This document shows, in pieces, positions 37,986 to 49,139 of a DNA stretch of 64,000 nucleotides. Position 1 is the first letter of the stretch. Every line of letters begins with the position of its first letter. The position numbers were made by a program, and so were the translations under genes. Source of the DNA: Larix kaempferi (Eukaryota; Streptophyta; Pinopsida; Pinales; Pinaceae); the NCBI GenBank assembly GCA_027924585.1, contig BSBM01000307.1, forward strand, positions 14,927,501-14,991,500. Direction: 5' to 3'. The notes beneath the pieces were generated by a model. That model did not search any database, was not told where the DNA came from, and saw only the letters and a list, made by a program, of their open reading frames with translations.

Positions 37986-38118
37986 ACGGTGGGGGTTTCA
38001 TTGATCGCATTGTTAGTTTATCATTCAAAGAATGCCGTTGGGAAGACCGTGCCGGCTCACTCCAGCTCAGCGCATCCACGACCGCGTCCACCTCACTCAA
38101 CCACTGTCTTGTCTCCAA

Positions 38119-38822
38119 GTAGGCTTTTTAACCGCCACCGTTGTTTTATCTCCACATCGAATTACTTTTTGGGTCTTCCGATTCATAACATGGTCGATAG
38201 ACATTGGTAGCATAGGTCATTTTTTTTGTTTATTACGGCCGCCGTGGCCCCTTAGGTTTCTTATTCCTACCAGCTGAAAGCCATAGCCATGACCATCCAA
38301 GTTTTTCACTGACCACATTCCTATCATTTTCCTACCCTGATTCAAACCTCATACCAGCCACACACCATTTCGCAAGAATTATTAATAACAGTAGTGGTCG
38401 GTTGAGATACTCAACCACTCCCCTTTTTTTGGCTCAGTTAATGAATGTAAAAAAATAGTCCCTTGTTTCATTGTTTATTCATAGGATTTTTCACTCCAGG
38501 CCAACCCACCATTGACCATTAGAAGTGCTACGATGAAGGACACCCTCTCTCCAAGGACTAGGAGGGAAGTAGGTTTTTTCCACGTCATATGCTTATCTTT
38601 TCGGAAGCATTCCAAAAGTTCCTGATTAGGCATTGTCTCCGTAGAATAATCAAGTCTCAGGACCATATTTCATTTTCTGAAATGATCTATTTTGCTTCCC
38701 CAGCATGCTGCTTATAATTTTGTCTATATTTCTCATTAGCATGTTAAAATTGTCCTTCTCTATGTTACACTCTCATAACATGTTGCAAAATTTTATAATG
38801 ATTCACATTTGGTTGCTAGCAG
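38119..38822 (+). other. Possible intron before the LTR ORF
   Basis: A donor-like gtaggc at 38119 (cag|gtaggc in the 3' LTR) and an acceptor-like ttggttgctagcag ending at 38822 frame a 704-bp AT-rich stretch. The ORF's ATG follows 12 bases after the acceptor. This suggests a spliced leader, but no transcript evidence is available. Confidence 0.35.
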
Positions 38823-38834
38823 GGATAAGCCACG

Positions 38835-41800
38835 ATGCCAAAAGGTGGTAGAAAGAAAACTAAAGTGATGGAACCAGAGCCAGTGCCACTAAGGACTGAA
38901 ACTATGTTCCAAGACACTAAGTGCACCATTGGCGTTCCTCCCGAGGTCCGTTGGGGAGATGTTTACCGGATGATCAGGCACCAAGATATCCCAGATGTAT
39001 TATTGGAAGAAGAACAAATCTACCTTAACATCAGAACTTCTGGCACAGCTAGGGATTCTACCTGCCCTGAATTGTTCCCATGCTCTGAAGTGATCGGGTG
39101 GATACTGGAACATGCCAACCCAGAGACAAGGGTGTTGCATGACAGCAAGGGAGAGCCTTTCGCTTCATTCCATCCAATGTATATTACTGCATCCTACAAA
39201 TTCTCACGTCCCCAACAATCTCTAAGTGATGAATGGCTAGGTAATATGAATAATATTGAGATGGCCAAAAAATTATTGGTCACAGGAAAATACTTGAGGA
39301 AGAGAGGTAATGATGAATATGATGTTCAGAACCTAATACCTCCTTTTAGGTTAATCGCCTTGATGCTATGCAGAATTTTCGGCATGCCCGATGGCACTGT
39401 ATATAGGATACAGTGGGCCCCCATCATCCACTTCGTAGCATTCAAAGGGACTGTGTTTGACTGGGCTTCTATCCTTTCAGACAGTTTGGCATCCACAGTG
39501 GCTACTGCAAGAGAAGGTCTGGCCTTAAAAAAGTCAGAATTTTACATGTCTTCCTATCTCATTGAATGTATTTTGGCCAAACTATCTTTCCCCAGCCTAG
39601 GTTGCACATGGGATAAAGCCAACACCCCGGTCTACACTGGTTATAAAATAATGTGGGCTCAAAATTACAGAGCAAGCTAAAAGCTCATCTGCGAAGAGTT
39701 CATCATGCCTCTATATGAGCAGATTTTCAAGGAAGATCCCCACTGTCTATCAGAAAATGCCATGGAAGTCCTGGAAAACTACGGAGATTTTTATTTCTCA
39801 GAGCAGGGCACCTACATCAGGATGTTTGGAGGTACTAAAGCGCCATACATTTTGCCAAAATACGCTACTGATTATGTAGTACTCAAGGAAGCAGTCAGGA
39901 AAATTTTCCTTGATGGAATAGTAGGGGTGCTTAACAAGCAACATAAGGCTTCTTTCCCTCCTTTGCCCTTCTGCATAGGAGCCTACAAATTCTCAGGGGT
40001 CGCATCAGTTGAGGAATTTGTTCAAGAGCTGAAAGCTTTCCATTTCGGTGAAATGATCTTCCATAGAAATGATAGGCGGAGCAAGGTTACCGAGCATTGC
40101 AAAGAATTTTATGCTCATTTTGAATATGATCATTACTATGATGCCGAGGAAGAAGTGTTCAGAGGCATCAGCAACATAACTGAGTTGCAGATTTGTCATC
40201 AAGGCAGTGGAGCAAGCTCTAGCTCTACCCCATCCCGAAAAGCCAGTCTACAGAAAGAGAGAGAAGAAGTTGATGCCCTAGCCTGCGAAGAACAAAGATT
40301 GAAAGAGGAAGCAAGGCTACAACAAGAAGCAGAAGTTGCAAGGTTGCAGCAAGAAGCTGAAGATGCAAGATTGCAGAGAGAAGCTGAGGAAGCAAGGCTG
40401 CAACAAGAAGCAGAAGATGCAAGGCTGCAAAAGGAAGCTAAAGATGTAGACCAGATGGAAGAAAGTGAAAATCAGCAGCAAGCTGAAGAAGAAGAAAGAA
40501 GGTGTAGAGCTGAAGAGGAACAAAAGGCTGAAGAGGAACAAAAGGCGGAAGAAGAACTTAAGACCGATGAAGATGCCCAAGAAGGTGTTTCCGGCACCCA
40601 AGATATGGAAACAAACACAACTCAAGTAGGTGTTTCCGGCACCCAAAATGTGGAGGCAGACACAGCCCAAGCAGGTGTCCCTGACACCCAAAATGTGGGA
40701 ACAGATGCGTCTCAAGTAGTACAGCCCCCACCCATAGAAGCATAAATACATGTAATAGATCTCCCAATCGTCCCTTACACTCCATCAGAAGATCATACTG
40801 TGTCCCGATGCAATGAATTTGTGTATGATAAGAAGAGGAAGGTAGTAGTCTTGAAATCGGAAGAGAGGATAAAGAGACTCTTCCAAGAATATATTGTTAC
40901 CCGGCGGGAGACCACGGTGATTCAAAATACAAATAAGGCTCCCATAGCCATGGCATCCGCCGCTGTAGAAGCAGCAAAAGCAATGCAGGACAATGTGGTC
41001 GATATGGTTAGAGAATTTGAGTCAAAAAAGAGGAGAGCTCACATGTTACAACATACTGTGGCTAATGAACATGCTTACAGGGATCTTGTAGTGAATAAGT
41101 ATAATCACCTGTCTGCTGAGCACAAGGAATTGTTAGATAAGTATCGCCAGTTAGAAGAAGAAAAGGAGCACATGGCAGTCCAGATGATGGTTTTAGAAGC
41201 AAAAAAGAACGATTCGAAAGCTAGAGTTTCTCATCTGCAAGCAGATAAGCAAGAAATGGTTGGGTAATTAGAGCAGGTAGAGAGCAGAGCAATAGATATG
41301 TCTCCCTTTCATGAGCTGTCCTGTGACATTCTGAGACAAATGCATGCCACACAAGAGCTAATTACTAAGGAAGTGTGCAGGCTCAAAGCCATGATGGTTA
41401 GATTGAAAGAAGTCAATGCAGAGGCCAATAGGCTTAAAGGTAAATATACTCGGGTTAAAGCAAACATCCTGAGCCAGATGGAATGGAGAGAAGGGAAGGT
41501 TGATTTCCCCAAGCATCTCCCATTCAAATCTATAGATGATTTCAAAGAAGATATAGCCCTTATGGAATTCTGTAGGAACTGTGGCCTTAAGATCATGGCT
41601 AAGATCCAAGGAACAATGGATAAAAGTAACATCCTTTATCAAAAAATCCATGAAGTACATGATAAGTGCAAGATAAGTTTTTCTCAGTACCTCGATGAGT
41701 TCCAAAGCAAAGAGCAACGTTTATCAGACTTGAAGGAAGAGCTAGGCATTCAAATAGAATATGTAAAGAAGATTGCTATCTTAGCCATTGATGATCTCCA

Positions 41801-42095
41801 TCACTATATTGGGCTGTCATCAATATATAGTCATTTACTTAAAGAAATACACCAAGCAGCAGTTGCAGAAATTCAAGGTATTGGAGCAGAACTTGGTAAA
41901 GATGTGACTTCCCAGAAGATCTTGCTCCCTTCCTCAGCAAATGTGGTTATTAGAGACACTGGTATCTGGTTCAATTACATAGCAGAGGAGGAAAAGAAAG
42001 CAACAGCAGTAGCAGCCAGTCCAAGTCCTTCTCTCCCAGCAGTAGCAGCCAGTCCAAGTGCTTCTCTCCTAGCAAAAGCGCCTTCCCAAGGGTGA
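38835..42095 (+). pseudogene. LTR-encoded protein of Ty3-2 (~1,086 aa), function unknown
   Basis: One frame runs from ATG 38835 to TGA 42093-42095, broken only by stops at 39678, 40743 and 41265. Residues 1-460 look globular, with IPPFRLIALMLCRIFGMPDG and FKGTVFDWASILSDSL. Residues about 493-537 hold five copies of a nine-residue ARLQQEAED unit. Three copies of a GVSGTQ-type unit follow (about 584-630). The C-terminal 400 residues are mostly coiled coil, ending in a duplicated AASPSPSL stretch. The 5' part is present again in the 3' LTR, where the first stop is Tyr, so the ancestral frame was open there. The layout parallels the third ORF of Ty3-1. No enzyme motif, signal peptide or membrane span is seen. 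Confidence 0.7.
40311..40445 (+). repeat. Five tandem 27-bp coding repeats
   Basis: Five in-frame copies of a 27-bp unit, of the type gcaaggctgcaacaagaagc plus seven bases, encode a nine-residue heptad-like helix repeat inside the LTR ORF. Confidence 0.85.
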
Positions 42096-43020
42096 ACACG
42101 CTGATCCTACAACGTTGTTCCTTTTTTATTTTGGTCTCCCTATGTTTAAAGCGTGGAACCATTGGACAACTGTACTTTTCTTTTTAAGGAATTTTCTATT
42201 TTAATAAAAGGGCCATGATTTGTTTATTAAAAGGGAAAAGTCTCTAGAGGACATGTGTAAAGAGCTAGGTGGCAGCCCAAGAGACATTTTGTAAAAATAT
42301 AAATAGAAGGTTAGGGAATAGTGCAAAGGACTTTTTGCAGGGAAAAGATTTTTCTTAACTTGTATGAGCTATCTTGCACTTGCTGCAAGAAAATGAAATT
42401 TGCCTAATAAGAGCCTGGAGAGGACATATTTTGCATGGAAATGGATGTTGGATGCATGCTAGATTATTCCTGTGACTTTCATATTCTACAGTGAGATCTT
42501 TCTTTGTTGTCTTGAATTATTTCTCTATATTGAATGATCTTACTGTTTCTTATGCAAATGAATTTTCTCCTACATGAGTAATGGAATGCGTTTTATGTGA
42601 ATTGGAAGCTATCTTCTAATATATGTTGCTTTCCTGCTGTATATGTATCTTTATGATTTAATGGCTGTCTATTGATCTTTAGATAACTCTTCCAGCACAT
42701 TACTCATACTTATAATTTTGCTCCTTGCGGGGATAGTTTAGGTTTATTTCGGTTTTAAATATAGATTTGTTTCAAGTTCTGCATTTAGATTAAGTTAGTT
42801 AAGGCACTTGCATATCATTCTAAACCATAAAAAATAAAAAAAGAACAGTGGATCGGGCCATAACCGATGTAATTGAAGCAAATATCCAAACCCAACGGTT
42901 GCCGGAACCGCTAACCGGACGGATTCCCCACACCAAACGGTGGACAATCTAATTGGGATAGTCTATCCGGGAGAATCCCTTTTTGCTTGATACTGCAATC
43001 TTCAGGGCATCAACAGTTTT

Positions 43021-43037
43021 TGGCGCTAGAAGGAGGG
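43021..43037 (+). other. Primer binding site of Ty3-2
   Basis: The string tggcgctagaaggaggg begins five bases after the LTR end. It matches the tggcgctaga/tggtgctaga-type primer sites known from Tat-group Ty3 elements. It supports the LTR boundary at 43015. Confidence 0.75.
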
Positions 43038-43048
43038 CCTGAAAGTGC

Positions 43049-44172
43049 ATGGTTGATAAAGGAAAATCTCCCACTGTCAAAAATGTTACTGAAAACCTGC
43101 TTAAAAAAGGAATTTCAGATAGCTCAAATCTTGAAGTAGTAAACCAAGAAAACCTCGTCTCTGATTCTGAACCTCAAGAAGTATTGTATGCTATGCCTTT
43201 TGCAGAAATAGAAGATTTAAGGAGACATACATGATCTTATGTTAGACAGCTAGGTGGTTTAAATGCAGTAAATTTCCTCCCTAGGAAAAGTTCTCCTAGA
43301 AAAGAGCAACAGTGCACCCATGATTCAATTCTTGTGCAAAATTTTGAAGAGATTGTGAATCTAACCTTAGAAGAAATTGCAAAACCCCTGAACAAGGTCG
43401 ATCTTGAAAACCCAGAAAATATTTCAGATCAAGAAAGTTTTGGAGAACTTATTACTCCAAAGAACACTCCATTGAATTCACCTTACAATTCTCCACCAGA
43501 TTCTCCACATAGAGACATGGCCGTACCTGCTTGGAGAGCAAGGGGAGCGTTGAATCTAGCTGGGCCATTCCACAATCTTCCAAAAAAGTCTAGAGAAAGT
43601 CTTACCTAAATTCAACCCAGGGAAAGCCATTTCGGCCGAAGATCATCTCAAGAGTTTTTATTTAGCTCTGAATCTTTTAGATGTGCAACATGAAGATGTA
43701 GTCTGTAGGCTTTTTCCATACACATTTGAGCCGAAAGTATCGTCCTGGTATTTTAGCCTACAACCTAGCTCGATCTCAAGTTGGGATGAATTTGAAAATG
43801 TTTCTTAAAGAAATATGGAAACCAAAAAACTGTAGCTACACTTATGAAAGAATTATTGTCCATGAGAATGGAAAAGAAAGAAAAGGTTCAAGAATTTAAC
43901 CAAAGGTTCACAACACTCTTAAATAATTTCAGTGAAGCAAATAAACCAGTGGAAGAATCTCTGGTTGAATATTATACAACAGCTCTTGAAGGACCCATAG
44001 CAATGTTCGTTAAAAGATCTAAGAAAACCACCCTGATAGAGAATTTCGAAGAAGCTAGAAAGGTGGAAGAAGAAGCAGATAGCATTACTAAACATGCCTT
44101 AGATGCAGAAACAAAACCAGCAGTAAGTAAAAAACCTTACTGCCCACTAGAGGTAAAGAAGAGTCATCAATA
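43049..44172 (+). pseudogene. Ty3-2 gag (frameshifted)
   Basis: From ATG 43049 a Ser/Pro-rich N-terminus (SPYNSPPDSPH-like run at about 43470-43515) leads to the gag core. The core lies in another frame at 43600-43800 (LPKFNPGKAISAEDHLKSF, SSWYFSLQPSSISSWDEF) and returns to the first frame for EFNQRFTTLLNNF. Two compensating frameshifts and a stop at 43232 break it. A further frame change near 44150 leads into a linker with a CTFHQEPHSEKRC cluster (44368-44410) that may be a divergent knuckle. Confidence 0.75.
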
Positions 44173-44175
44173 GAC

Positions 44176-45375
44176 ATGGAGAATGTAGTTAAGATGATGC
44201 AGAAGTTGTTCAATAAAATTGTAGATCTCAAGAAAGATAAGGTTGCTAGTACATCTAGGAAACCTTTCAAGCCATTTTACAAAAAGAGGGAAGACAACGA
44301 TCAACCTCATCCACCCATGAATACTTCCCCTATTTTAAACCTCAATGAAATAGGGATGGAAAACTTCTGCACCTTTCATCAAGAACCGCATTCGGAGAAG
44401 AGATGCCCACAATGGATTAACTCTATGAGTTTAGTCATGAACCAAATGTTGGATTCACAGATTCCAGATCAAGATGATCCTCTAGAGGAATCGAGCCCTG
44501 AATTACAAGAACCACCTCCGAACACCACTATGGTGCTCTGGGATTGGGTACCTTTAACTAAATTAGTAGAAGAAGATCCCATAGAAAGCTCTCTTTCTGC
44601 TGTGAACATTAATACTCGCAGTAAAGGCCCTATTACGGATCTTGTCCCAGACTTGACTCCTACCAAGCCTAAAGTTTCAAAAGAACTACCTAGAAGACAT
44701 ATAGCAATCATTCCACTGCAACCTAAAGCTAGCCAAACAGCGGCCAAACAGCCAAACATTGACACCATAATTCAACAACCAAAGGTCACAATGAATAAAA
44801 CAGACAATCCAGCCAAAATTAGGGACGATTCTAATATAGGATATGACATTATTGAGGATATAAAGAAAGTCAAAGAAAATGTGTCAATATTCGATATGTG
44901 CAGTTTGCCTCAGCAACGAGATAAGCTGCTGCATGCTCTGCAACCCCATCCCAGCACTCCATTAATGGATACTCAAGAAGATCCCAAAATTAATGAGGCT
45001 AGTATCGGCGGGAAATCTAAATCTCAGACGTTGCCATTCCTATTGACCTTTGAAATTTTCAATCATAATGTTCACAATTGTCTAGTAGATTCTGGAGCAT
45101 CTTCAAATTTCATGCCACTGTCAATTTGTAAAAAAATTAACGGGCAACCTGTTCCATCTCCGGCCCAAATTATTTAGTTAGATAGGACTGCTGTCAGAGT
45201 TATTGGGGAAATGAAAGATGTCCTCATTAGATTATCAGCCGACTCTAGAGTCTGTTAGTTTATTGACATAATGGTAGTTGATATTCCTGAGGCCTATGGT
45301 TTGATCCTAAGTAGGGATTGGTCCACAAAGGTCAATGGTTACTTTGTAACTGATTGGTCTCATCTGTGGTTGCCT
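44176..45375 (+). pseudogene. Ty3-2 linker and protease
   Basis: A long Pro/Ser-rich linker is followed by the retropepsin domain. The strand HNCLVDSGASSNFMPL (about 45075-45120) contains the catalytic DSG, and the closing part is IPEAYGLILSRDWSTK (about 45280-45330). Stops at 45178 and 45258 interrupt it where Gln is expected. Confidence 0.75.
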
Positions 45376-45659
45376 TATCAAAATAGACAGAATCATATCA
45401 AAGTCCTAAGAGAACCACACATGAAACAAAATGTAACTCAACTAGAGGGAAAGAATAAGGCTGTAACCTTCTCATCCTCAGTTCTAGGGAATTATTTCTT
45501 AGAAATCGATCAGGGTAATTATCAGTCTGAAACTATCAGCCATGAATCAGATGAACAGTCCGATCTCCTTCATTTTTCTCGGACTGATGATGTTGAATGT
45601 AATATAGTTAGTTTAGTCACTGACTTAAACCATAGAGATACTAACTTAGCTGAATCAAA

Positions 45660-46045
45660 AGATTTGTTTTGGACATTATACTTTGATGGTTCTAAAACTA
45701 TGGAAGGATCCGGAGCCGGTTGTGTTCTGATGGATCCACGAAGAAATAAGTATTTTTTGTCTTGTAGGTTATAATTTGAATGTACTAACAACACTGCGGA
45801 ATATGAAGCTTTGGTCCACGGATTAAAGAAGGCCATCAATTTAAATGTTAAATACTTGAAGGTTTTCGGTGACTCAGAAATAGTTGTGAGACAGGTAAGA
45901 GATACCATTCACTGTCTCTCACCGCATTTGAAGGGTTATCAGGCTGAGGTATGAGATTTAATTATGCATTTAGATGCTTTCAATATAAAGTCTATTCCTA
46001 GATTGCAAAATTCTGCAGCTGATTTGTTAGCAACATCCGCTTCTT
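45660..46045 (+). pseudogene. Ty3-2 archaeal-type RNase H placed before RT
   Basis: The segment reads LYFDGSK...GAGCVL, then TNNTAEYEALVHGL, then VFGDSEIVVRQV, then SAADLLA, giving the D-E-D-D set of RNase H with the Asn-Asn-x-Ala-Glu-Tyr-Glu-Ala-Leu signature of archaeal and plant-type enzymes. It sits between protease and RT. Stops at 45772, 45955 and 46045 break it. The same domain occupies the same place in Ty3-4, where it is intact. Confidence 0.8.
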
Positions 46046-46429
46046 GATTGGTGCCATCTAATAACAAATGCTCAATTGAATTGATTTTCAGGCCCTCCAT
46101 TCCTGACAATGTCACAAACTTCAGGGTTTTCGATGATGACGAACAGATTATCATTTTTATAACGAACGAAGACAGTTTCCAAGGAGCTGTGATAGATGAA
46201 GAAGAACACGATTCTGATTTGCTAAAGAAGGATGCAAATAAAGGAAATTTCATCCCCAAAGGGGTAAGGTCACTAGAAACATTGTTTGACCTTCAAAGTA
46301 AGTTCAAAAGGCCAGCAAACACCAAAACTAACAGTTCATCAATGCAGCATGAGTTAGTTAATTTAGGTACCGAGGCAGAACCAAAATTTGTCAACCTTGG
46401 CAAATGTTGTTCACCGGGATAAAGAGATA

Positions 46430-47750
46430 GGTTCATCAAACTATTTAGACAGTATAAGGATGTTTTTACATGGACCTATGAGGATCTGAAAACATATGAC
46501 GTCCGCATTATTCAGCATGTTATACCAATGAAAGAAGGTGTCAAGCCTTTTCATCAGCAATTAAGAAGGATGCATCCTACTTTGGAAACTCTGATTCAAA
46601 AGGAATTGAAGAAACTCCTGGACACTAAAATAATCTTTAAAGTCCGGCATTCTGAGTGGGTTGCTAACTTAGTTCCCGTAAGAAAGAAGTTCGGAGAGAT
46701 AAGGCTATGTGTGGACTTCAGAAATTTAAACAGAGCTTCGGATAAAGACAACTATCTCGTCCCTTCAATGGAACAAATTCATCAAATGGTGTAGGGATCT
46801 GAGCTATTTTCTCTTCTCGATGGTTTCTCTAGCTACAATCAAGTATTAGTAGCCGAAGAAGATCGTCTTAAGACTACTTTCCGCACTAAGTGGGGAACTT
46901 TCACATACAGAAGGATGCCATTCGGCCTGATAAACGTCGGAGCTACATTCCAACGAGCAATGGATATCGCCTTCCGAGGATTGGGTGGGCAGTGTGTTGT
47001 TGTCTACCTAGATGATGTGACATTTTTTTCAAAGAAAAGGGAAGATCATGTTGTCCATTTGAAGCATATTTTTTATCGTTGTCGGAAATATGGTATTTCA
47101 TTGAATCCCAAAAAGAGTGTGTTCACTGTTCCTGAAGGTAAACTCTTGGGCCATATCATTTCCAAAAGAGGAGTGTCAATAGATTAGGAAAGAGTACAAG
47201 CTATCAATAGAATTCCAATGCCTCATAACAAAAAATCTATGCAGTCCTTTATGGGCACTATCAATTTCATCCGAAGATTTGTTCCAAATTTTGCGCAAAT
47301 TGTTAAACCTTTACAACAAATGGTTAAACAAAGCATACAGTTCAAGTGGACAGATTTAGAAAAGAATGCGTTTAGAGACATTAAGGCAGCTATAGCTAAA
47401 GCTTCTTCCTTAAGAAGCCCAGATTTTGATAAGGATTTTATCCTGTATACCTTTGCTTCGGATGACTCCCTCGTGGCTGTACTCACACAAAAGGTGGAGT
47501 TAGGAGACGAATACCCAATCTTATTTATGAGCACTAGTCTACAAGGGGCTAAGCTAAACTATCCCATGGTGTACAAGCATGCATATGCTGTCTTCAAAGC
47601 AGTCAAACAGTTCAGACCGTATATTATTAAGAATAGAACTAAAGTTATAGTTCCCCACCCAGTTGTTAGATCCCTCTTCATTCAAAAGGAACTAGGAGAA
47701 AGGAGGGGAATGGGTCACAGCTCTTCAAGAATATGATTTAGAATTTAAAC
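46430..47750 (+). pseudogene. Ty3-2 reverse transcriptase and degenerate RNase H
   Basis: RT motifs: RLCVDFRNLNRAS, LLDGFSSYNQV, MPFGLINVGATFQRAMD, VVYLDDVTFFS (catalytic, about 47005-47040) and GKLLGHIISKRGVSID. RNase H follows with ILYTFASDDSLVAVLTQ, where the catalytic Asp of the usual DAS is Phe, and IVPHPVV in place of YTDH. So this RNase H is inactive by residue loss, apart from decay. Stops at 46792 and 47185; frameshift near 47700. Confidence 0.85.
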
Positions 47751-47959
47751 CAGCCATGATCATCAAAGGACAGGTCCTATGCAAATTGCTTACAGGGAAT
47801 TCAACTGATGAAGAGCAACATTGGAAGAATGAAGCTGAGCTAAACTCAGTTGAAGTATGTCCTATCTTCACAACTCCTTAGTCATGGTATAGAGATCTGG
47901 TGCATTATTTGCAGCAAGGACACCTACCTGAGCACTAGAGCTCTAAGCAAAGGAGGGCA

Positions 47960-49139
47960 CTCCGTTTGAAATCAGCAACTTATCAAATCATTGATGGGAT
48001 ACTTTTCAGAAAGAATTATGATGGAATTTTTCTTAGATGTCTAGAAAAGGAAGATGTAAGTAAAGTTGTTAAAGAATTACAAGATGGCCCCACGGGTGGA
48101 CATTATTCAGGGGAGACAACAGCCCACAAGATACTTAGAGCTGTATATTATTGGCCCACTCTGTTCCGAGATGCCCATACGTATGCACGGGACTGTTATG
48201 TATGCCAAAGAAGTGCCGAGAAATTACCTAAGGCAGCAGGACCCTTGCAGCCGGTTATTATCTCTGAACCTTTTGAACAATGGGGTATAGATGTTATTGG
48301 AGATATAAATCCAAATTCTTCTTTGCAACATCGATACATCCTGATGGCTACCGACTACTTCACTAGGTGGACGGAGGCTATCCTGTTGCGCAAGATCAAT
48401 GAAGATACAGTCATCAGTTTCTTGAAGGAAAACATCATAACCAGGTTTGGGGTTCCAATTTCCATTGTTTTTGATAATGCTCCCTATTTTTCATCTTTTA
48501 AGATAAATGAATTTGTTTATGAATGGGGGATTAAGCTACATTATTCGGCCAATTATTACCCTCAAGGAAACGGATTAGCTGAATCTTCAAACAAAAACCT
48601 CATTCGAATTCTCAAGAAGACTGTGATAGAAAATCAGCGAAGTTGGCATATAGCTCTCCCAAACGCCTTATGGGTAGATAGGGTGACTCCAAAGAATGCA
48701 TTAGGGGTTTCCCCTTCAACTCTTGTTTATGGCAAGGAAGCCATCCTTCCCCCCAACATCTTGCTCCCATCCTTACAGTTGTCCCAAGCCTCTCGAGGGT
48801 CTAGTAGCCAAGTCTTACAATCCAGGATCAATACCCTGCTTCAACTTGAAGAAGCCCGACAGAAAGCTAAAGACCGATTCCATTAACACCAAGACATAGT
48901 CAAGAGATGGTTCGATAAGAGAAAGTCCGGTAAAAGAAGTTTTGAAGTTGGGGATTTAGTCCTGAAATGGGATCACAATCATGAAGGAAAAGGGATGCAC
49001 ATGAAATTCCAACATTTATGGATAGGCCCTTACCAAATTTTGGCAAAGATAGGCCCATCCACTTATAAGTTGATAGACCTCAAGGGAGAAGAAGTAACCC
49101 TTCCTCTCAATGGCCTCGCCCTGAAACAATACTTTGCGT
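47960..49139 (+). pseudogene. Ty3-2 integrase
   Basis: Zinc-binding part: GGHYSGETTAHKIL, then CYVCQ. Core: QWGIDVIGD, VFDNAPYF and GNGLAESSNK supply the three acidic residues. C-terminal part: FEVGDLVLKWD, LWIGPYQIL, ending KQYFA at 49139. Only a stop at about 48884 interrupts the last third. No chromodomain is seen. Confidence 0.85.

Larger units (their letters stand above)
36971..43015 (+). repeat. 5' LTR of Ty3-2, about 6,045 bp
   Basis: It starts TGTTG at 36971 and ends CAACA at 43015, five bases before a primer site, so the ends form the usual short inverted repeat. The first 2,865 bp or so are matched by 50200-53064. It contains a CGAAACTGCGGAAG-type repeat array, a TATA-like box and an ORF of about 1,087 codons. 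If the limits are right, it is among the longest plant LTRs. Confidence 0.8.

Noticed and set aside
37881-38210. A 109-codon frame in both Ty3-2 LTRs (also 51142-51471).
   Set aside because: It overlaps the likely promoter and the start of the presumed intron, resembles nothing, and survives in both copies simply because the LTRs are similar.
40225-40785. Leu-rich minus-strand frames looking like signal peptides or membrane segments.
   Set aside because: They are antisense shadows of the coiled-coil repeats in the Ty3-2 LTR ORF.
13155-48886. Stops at Gln positions could suggest a genetic code in which TAA and TAG mean Gln.
   Set aside because: TGA stops at Arg positions also occur, the RPSA frame ends with TAG, and the intact Ty3-4 frame has no internal stops. 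C-to-T decay explains it better.
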